This document shows positions 7,277-9,987 of a stretch of 9,987 nucleotides of DNA, one piece after another. Position numbers and translations under genes: made by a program. A model generated the notes under the pieces. It worked only from the letters and a program-made list of their open reading frames with translations. It searched no databases and had not been told where the DNA came from. Source of the stretch: an uncultured Lachnospiraceae bacterium (GTDB lineage Bacteria > Bacillota > Clostridia > Lachnospirales > Lachnospiraceae); contig CACXFD010000175.1 of assembly GCA_902766845.1 (NCBI GenBank), forward strand, positions 1-9,987, in the 5' to 3' direction. Positions within the stretch are counted from its first letter, which is position 1. Every line of letters begins with the position of its first letter.

Positions 7277-7305
7277 ATTATAAAAACCGAAGCCGCGTCC
7301 GTCAA
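7277..7305 (-). promoter_or_regulatory. Sigma-A-type promoter for polymerase IV
   Basis: On the minus strand TTGACG (7305-7300) and a perfect TATAAT (7282-7277) are separated by 17 bases, near the ideal housekeeping promoter. Transcription would start near 7270, leaving a leader of about 125 bases before ATG 7146. It may also drive msrC. Confidence 0.85.
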
Positions 7306-7325
7306 GGCGGGCCGGAACGTGTCCG

Positions 7326-7361
7326 ATGACTAAGATCGGACAATCCGCAGATCTTAGTCAT
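7326..7361. promoter_or_regulatory. Perfect 12-bp inverted repeat, candidate operator
   Basis: The arms ATGACTAAGATC (7326-7337) and GATCTTAGTCAT (7350-7361) are exact reverse complements around a 12-base centre that itself contains GGA-CAA-TCC. It lies between the divergent promoters, about 20 bases upstream of the polymerase -35 box and about 75 bases upstream of the efflux -10 box. There is no T-run on either side, so a terminator is unlikely. A dimeric repressor or activator site is the simplest reading. The regulator is not in the window. Confidence 0.7.
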
Positions 7362-7435
7362 ATGCCGCCGCCGGGCTCCGTCAGGGATGTGTCGGGAAAG
7401 ATTAAGAATAGCGTAAGGACTTTTCGTAGTTGCTG

Positions 7436-7444
7436 TGTTATACT
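7436..7444 (+). promoter_or_regulatory. Extended -10 promoter for the efflux operon
   Basis: TGTTATACT is an extended -10 (TGnTATACT), with a predicted start near 7451. No TTGACA-like box stands 16-18 bases upstream, which would fit a promoter needing an activator such as a response regulator. That last point is inference. Confidence 0.55.
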
Positions 7445-7451
7445 GTCAGCA

Positions 7452-7528
7452 GGACGGCAAAGGGTCTTGTTCGGCCGTCCGGGAAAAAGATCGGCCGGGC
7501 CGTGCAGCGCACGGGCCGGAAACTTTTT
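7452..7528 (+). promoter_or_regulatory. Structured leader of the efflux operon, possible attenuator
   Basis: Hairpin 1 pairs GGACGGC (7452-7458) with GCCGTCC (7474-7480). Hairpin 2 pairs CCGTGC (7500-7505) with GCACGG (7509-7514) over a three-base loop and extends through one-base bulges to 7495-7519. AAAC and then five T (7524-7528) follow. The layout resembles a weak terminator in an mRNA leader. The four-base gap before the T-run weakens the case, and no known riboswitch was recognised. Confidence 0.4.
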
Positions 7529-7565
7529 GCGAAAGATCAGAAGACCCGGAAGAAGAGGTAGAGAC

Positions 7566-8987
7566 ATGAAGAAATGGGCACTGCTGTTGGCGGCGGTACT
7601 GCTTCTCGGATCGCTCGCGGGCTGTCGGAAGGCCGCGGAGGGAGAGGTCGGCGTGCAGTCGGTCGCGGATATCTGCGGACTCGGCGGCGTCGGTCTGGTG
7701 GACCGGTTTGCGGGCGTCGTCGCGTCGCGCGGGGAAGTGGAGATCAAGAAGGAAGCGGAGAAGAACGTCGCGCAGCTGCTGGTGAAGGAAGGGGACGCGG
7801 TCAAGGCCGGCCAGGTCCTGTTCACCTATGAGCAGGCGCAGGCGGAACTGGATCTGGAGAAGGGCAAGCTGGAGCTGGAACAGATGAAGGCCACGCTCGA
7901 GCAGACCCGGCAGCAGAAGGCCCAGCTCGAAAAGGACAGCAAAAACGCGTCCGCGGACCAGAAGCTCCAGTACCTGCTGGAGATCCAGCAGGCCGACGCC
8001 ACGATCCGCGAGACCGAATACAACCTGAAGGCCAAGGAGAAAGAGATCGAGAAGCTGGCTGCGCAGCTCGAGAACCTGGACGTGGTCTCCGAGGTGGACG
8101 GCACCGTGACCGCGCTGAACGAGAACGGCGGATTTGACAACTACGGCAATGAGAAGCCGTATATCGTGATCACCGAGACCGGGAACCGCCGCGTCAAGGG
8201 CTACATCAACGAGATGAACGTGAGCTCGCTCAATCCGGGCATGGAGGTGCTGATTCGCTCGCGCCGGGACGATACGGTCTGGCACGGCCACGTGGACCAC
8301 ATCGATTTCGACAGCGTCCAGTCGAACAACCAGGATATGTACTATCCGGGCGGCGGCCAGGACGATACCTCGTCCTCCAGCAAGTACCCGTTCTACGTGG
8401 AGCTGGACGGCGACGAGGGCCTGCTGCTGGGCCAGCACGTCTATATCGAGCCGGACTACGGCCAGACCGAGCAGGAAGCCGAAAAGCTGAACCTGCCCGC
8501 CTACTTCGTGATGGAGCCGGAAGGGGCCAGCCCGTACGTCTGGGCCCGCGGCAAGAATGAGAAGCTCGAAAAGCGCAAGGTGCAGATCGGGGAACTGGAT
8601 CCGGACATGCAGACCTATGAGATCCTGTCCGGCCTGACCGCGGAGGATTACATCGCGTTTCCGGCGGAGGATCTCAAGGAAGGCATGACCTGCGTGGAAG
8701 GCGGCTATGTGGACGTGCCGGAGGACCCGAACATGGGGTTTGAAGGCGGGGAAGGCGTGATGCCCGGCTTCGAAGGCGGCGAAGGCATGCCGATGCCGGA
8801 AGGCTTCGAAGGCGGTGACGAGGGCATGATGCCCGGCTTCGACGGTGAGGATGGCATGCCGGCAGAAGACGGCGAGGGCATGGAGATGCCCGCCCCGGGC
8901 GGAGACGTCGTGATGGCCCCCGAAGGGGCCGTGGTCCCGGGGGAAGGCGCCGCGCAGGAGGCCGGACCGGAAGGAGCGGGGAACTGA
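7566..8987 (+). CDS. Lipoprotein membrane-fusion/adaptor protein (HlyD/MacA-like) of an ABC efflux system
   Basis: A 473-residue extracytoplasmic adaptor for a MacB-type transporter. A signal peptide ends in the lipobox L17-A18-G19-C20. A split biotinyl-lipoyl domain occupies about 58-88 (EKNVAQLLVKEGDAVKAGQ) and 169-183 (VVSEVDGTVTAL), and a long coiled coil (about 89-170) lies between the halves. Beta-barrel and membrane-proximal domains run to about 380. Residues 386-473 form a tail without Lys, Arg or His. It is dominated by Gly, Glu, Asp, Pro and ten Met, with loose repeats of MPGFEGGEG. ATG 7566 has GAGGT six bases upstream and begins the signal peptide, so the longer open frame is rejected. 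The ATPase gene starts one base after the stop. Cargo is unknown; macrolide or peptide export would be the family analogy. Confidence 0.88.
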   Translation: MKKWALLLAAVLLLGSLAGCRKAAEGEVGVQSVADICGLGGVGLVDRFAGVVASRGEVEIKKEAEKNVAQLLVKEGDAVKAGQVLFTYEQAQAELDLEKGKLELEQMKATLEQTRQQKAQLEKDSKNASADQKLQYLLEIQQADATIRETEYNLKAKEKEIEKLAAQLENLDVVSEVDGTVTALNENGGFDNYGNEKPYIVITETGNRRVKGYINEMNVSSLNPGMEVLIRSRRDDTVWHGHVDHIDFDSVQSNNQDMYYPGGGQDDTSSSSKYPFYVELDGDEGLLLGQHVYIEPDYGQTEQEAEKLNLPAYFVMEPEGASPYVWARGKNEKLEKRKVQIGELDPDMQTYEILSGLTAEDYIAFPAEDLKEGMTCVEGGYVDVPEDPNMGFEGGEGVMPGFEGGEGMPMPEGFEGGDEGMMPGFDGEDGMPAEDGEGMEMPAPGGDVVMAPEGAVVPGEGAAQEAGPEGAGN

Positions 8988-8988
8988 C

Positions 8989-9666
8989 ATGATCTTACAA
9001 ATGCGGGATATCTGCAAGGATTACCCGATGGGCAAGACCATGAACCGGGTGCTCCACAACGTCAACCTGGACGTGGAGGAAGGGGAGTACCTGGCCATCA
9101 TGGGACCGTCCGGCTCCGGCAAGAGCACGCTGATGAACCTGATCGGCTGCCTGGACGTGCCCACCTCGGGCGAATATCATTTCGGAGATAAAGACATCAT
9201 GAAGTGTTCGGAGAACGTGCTCGCGGATCTCCGGAACAAACAGATCGGCTTCGTGTTCCAGTCCTTCCATCTGCTGCCGAAGCTGAACGCGCTGGACAAC
9301 GTGGCCCTGCCGCTGCTGTACGGCGGCGTGAAGAAGGCGGAGCGGCGCGAGCGCGCGGCCGAGGCGCTGCGGACCGTGGGCCTCGAGGACCGCATGGAGT
9401 ATCGTCCGGACCAGCTCTCGGGCGGCCAGTGCCAGCGCGTCGCGATCGCGCGGGCCATCGTGGGCAAGCCCAAGCTGCTGCTTGCGGACGAGCCGACCGG
9501 CGCCCTCGATTCTTCGTCGGGCCGCGCGGTCATGGAGCTGTTCGCGCAGCTGCACGAGGCCGGTTCCACGATCCTGATGATCACGCACGACCGCGACATC
9601 GCCGGCTATGCGCAGACCGTCAAGTACATCCGTGACGGCGTCCTGTCGGGAGGTGACGAGGCATGA
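8989..9666 (+). CDS. ABC transporter ATP-binding protein, MacB/LolD family
   Basis: A complete 225-residue nucleotide-binding subunit that hydrolyses ATP at the inner face of the membrane for a MacB/FtsX-type permease. Walker A is GPSGSGKST (39-47), the Q-loop is FQSFHLLP (90-97), the signature is LSGGQCQR (143-150), Walker B is LLLADEP (163-169) with catalytic E168, the D-loop is GALD (171-174) and the H-loop is ITHD with H200. The LADEPTGALD wording and the length are typical of this family rather than of importers. The start is one base after the preceding adaptor's stop. AAGGAG stands 12 bases upstream, a rather long spacing that suggests partial reliance on translational coupling. The last codons overlap the next adaptor gene by four bases. 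The permease that it must serve is not in the window. Confidence 0.95.
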   Translation: MILQMRDICKDYPMGKTMNRVLHNVNLDVEEGEYLAIMGPSGSGKSTLMNLIGCLDVPTSGEYHFGDKDIMKCSENVLADLRNKQIGFVFQSFHLLPKLNALDNVALPLLYGGVKKAERRERAAEALRTVGLEDRMEYRPDQLSGGQCQRVAIARAIVGKPKLLLADEPTGALDSSSGRAVMELFAQLHEAGSTILMITHDRDIAGYAQTVKYIRDGVLSGGDEA

Positions 9667-9987
9667 GCAAGGGAGTCAAACGCGCGCTGTCCGTGATCGT
9701 GATCCTGGCCCTTCTGGTCGGCGCGGTCTGGGGCGGCCTCGTGCTGTACCGCAATTCACAGCGCAAGCCGGTCAAGGTATTTGAAGCGCAGAATTTCGCG
9801 ATGACGGATTTCTGGGAGGATCAGTCCCAGGCGGCCGGTATGGTCCGGACCGAGGGCATCCAGTCCGTGTCGCTCTCCACGGCCAGCACCGTGACCGAGA
9901 TCTTTGTCACGGAGGGCCAGGAAGTCAAGCAGGGCGATCCGCTCCTGTCCTTTGATACCACGCTCTCGCAGCTGGAAGTCGAAAAAG
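9663..9987 (+). CDS. Second HlyD-family adaptor protein, 3' end outside window
   Basis: The first 108 residues of a further membrane-fusion protein. It has a short basic start (MSKGVKR), one transmembrane helix (about 8-29) and no lipobox. An extracytoplasmic part follows, with a biotinyl-lipoyl half-motif at about 77-98 (VTEIFVTEGQEVKQGDPLLSF) and then the beginning of a coiled coil (QLEVEK). ATG 9663 overlaps the ATPase stop as ATGA and has GGAGGTGA six bases upstream, so it is translationally coupled. It differs from the lipoprotein adaptor at 7566-8987 in anchoring and in sequence, so it is not a simple recent copy. A permease gene is expected after it. The family call is firm; function beyond that is open. 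Confidence 0.85.
   Translation, partial: MSKGVKRALSVIVILALLVGAVWGGLVLYRNSQRKPVKVFEAQNFAMTDFWEDQSQAAGMVRTEGIQSVSLSTASTVTEIFVTEGQEVKQGDPLLSFDTTLSQLEVEK

Larger units (their letters stand above)
7147..7565. other. Divergent intergenic region between the polymerase and efflux operons
   Basis: This is the only gap over 300 bases. From left to right it holds the polymerase gene's leader (about 7147-7270), its promoter (7277-7305), a 36-base palindrome (7326-7361), an extended -10 promoter for the efflux operon (7436-7444) and that operon's hairpin-rich leader (about 7451-7565). An open frame entering from 7326 in phase with the adaptor is not believed, because the signal peptide and ribosome binding site both mark 7566 as the start. 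No small gene was recognised. Confidence 0.7.

Noticed and set aside
7147..7325. LexA/SOS box upstream of the polymerase gene
   Set aside because: Only an isolated GAAC (near 7315) was found, without the GTTC partner at the proper spacing.
7326..7565. N-terminal extension of the first adaptor by 80 residues
   Set aside because: The lipoprotein signal peptide begins at 7566 with its own ribosome binding site, and the extension would cross the promoter and leader.
7446..9017. A 523-residue minus-strand open frame opposite the first adaptor
   Set aside because: Antisense shadow of a real coiled-coil and repeat-rich gene; no start signal or domain.

Overview
The window reads as chromosomal DNA of a GC-rich anaerobic Firmicute, probably a gut-type clostridium (Lachnospiraceae or Oscillospiraceae relative). 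This is inferred from strong AGGAGG-type ribosome binding sites, Gram-positive lipoprotein signals, an aldo/keto reductase carrying two Fe-S motifs, and a clostridial-looking Y-family polymerase. No database search was possible, so the taxonomy is a judgement. There are no RNA genes, CRISPR arrays, insertion sequences or phage genes.

Layout. Left (+ strand): the 3' part of a MalK/UgpC-type ABC ATPase (1-1055) and a beta-phosphoglucomutase-like HAD protein (1070-1810), the likely end of a sugar uptake and use operon. Next, also +, is a solitary AT-richer lipoprotein gene (1964-3190) of unknown function whose protein appears to hold two diverged copies of one domain. It ends at a strong intrinsic terminator (3246-3278). 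Middle (- strand, read right to left): a Y-family DNA polymerase IV (5893-7146), free methionine-(R)-sulfoxide reductase (5278-5790), a PAP2-type membrane phosphatase (4507-5193, with its own extended -10 promoter), and the aldo/keto reductase (3340-4470), which converges on the same terminator. Right (+ strand): a tightly packed efflux-type operon of lipoprotein adaptor (7566-8987), MacB/LolD-type ATPase (8989-9666) and a second, membrane-anchored adaptor (9663-end, cut by the window). A permease is expected just beyond the window.

The 419-base divergent region 7147-7565 is the richest non-coding stretch. It holds a near-consensus promoter for the polymerase gene, a 12+12 bp perfect inverted repeat that looks like an operator, an extended -10 promoter for the efflux operon, and a leader with two GC-rich hairpins followed by a T-run. 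Most of the window is ordinary. The best leads are the adaptor-ATPase-adaptor operon with its acidic Met/Gly tail and structured leader, the palindrome, the duplicated-domain lipoprotein, and a pair of identical GC palindromes behind the polymerase gene. I see no convincing wholly new system.
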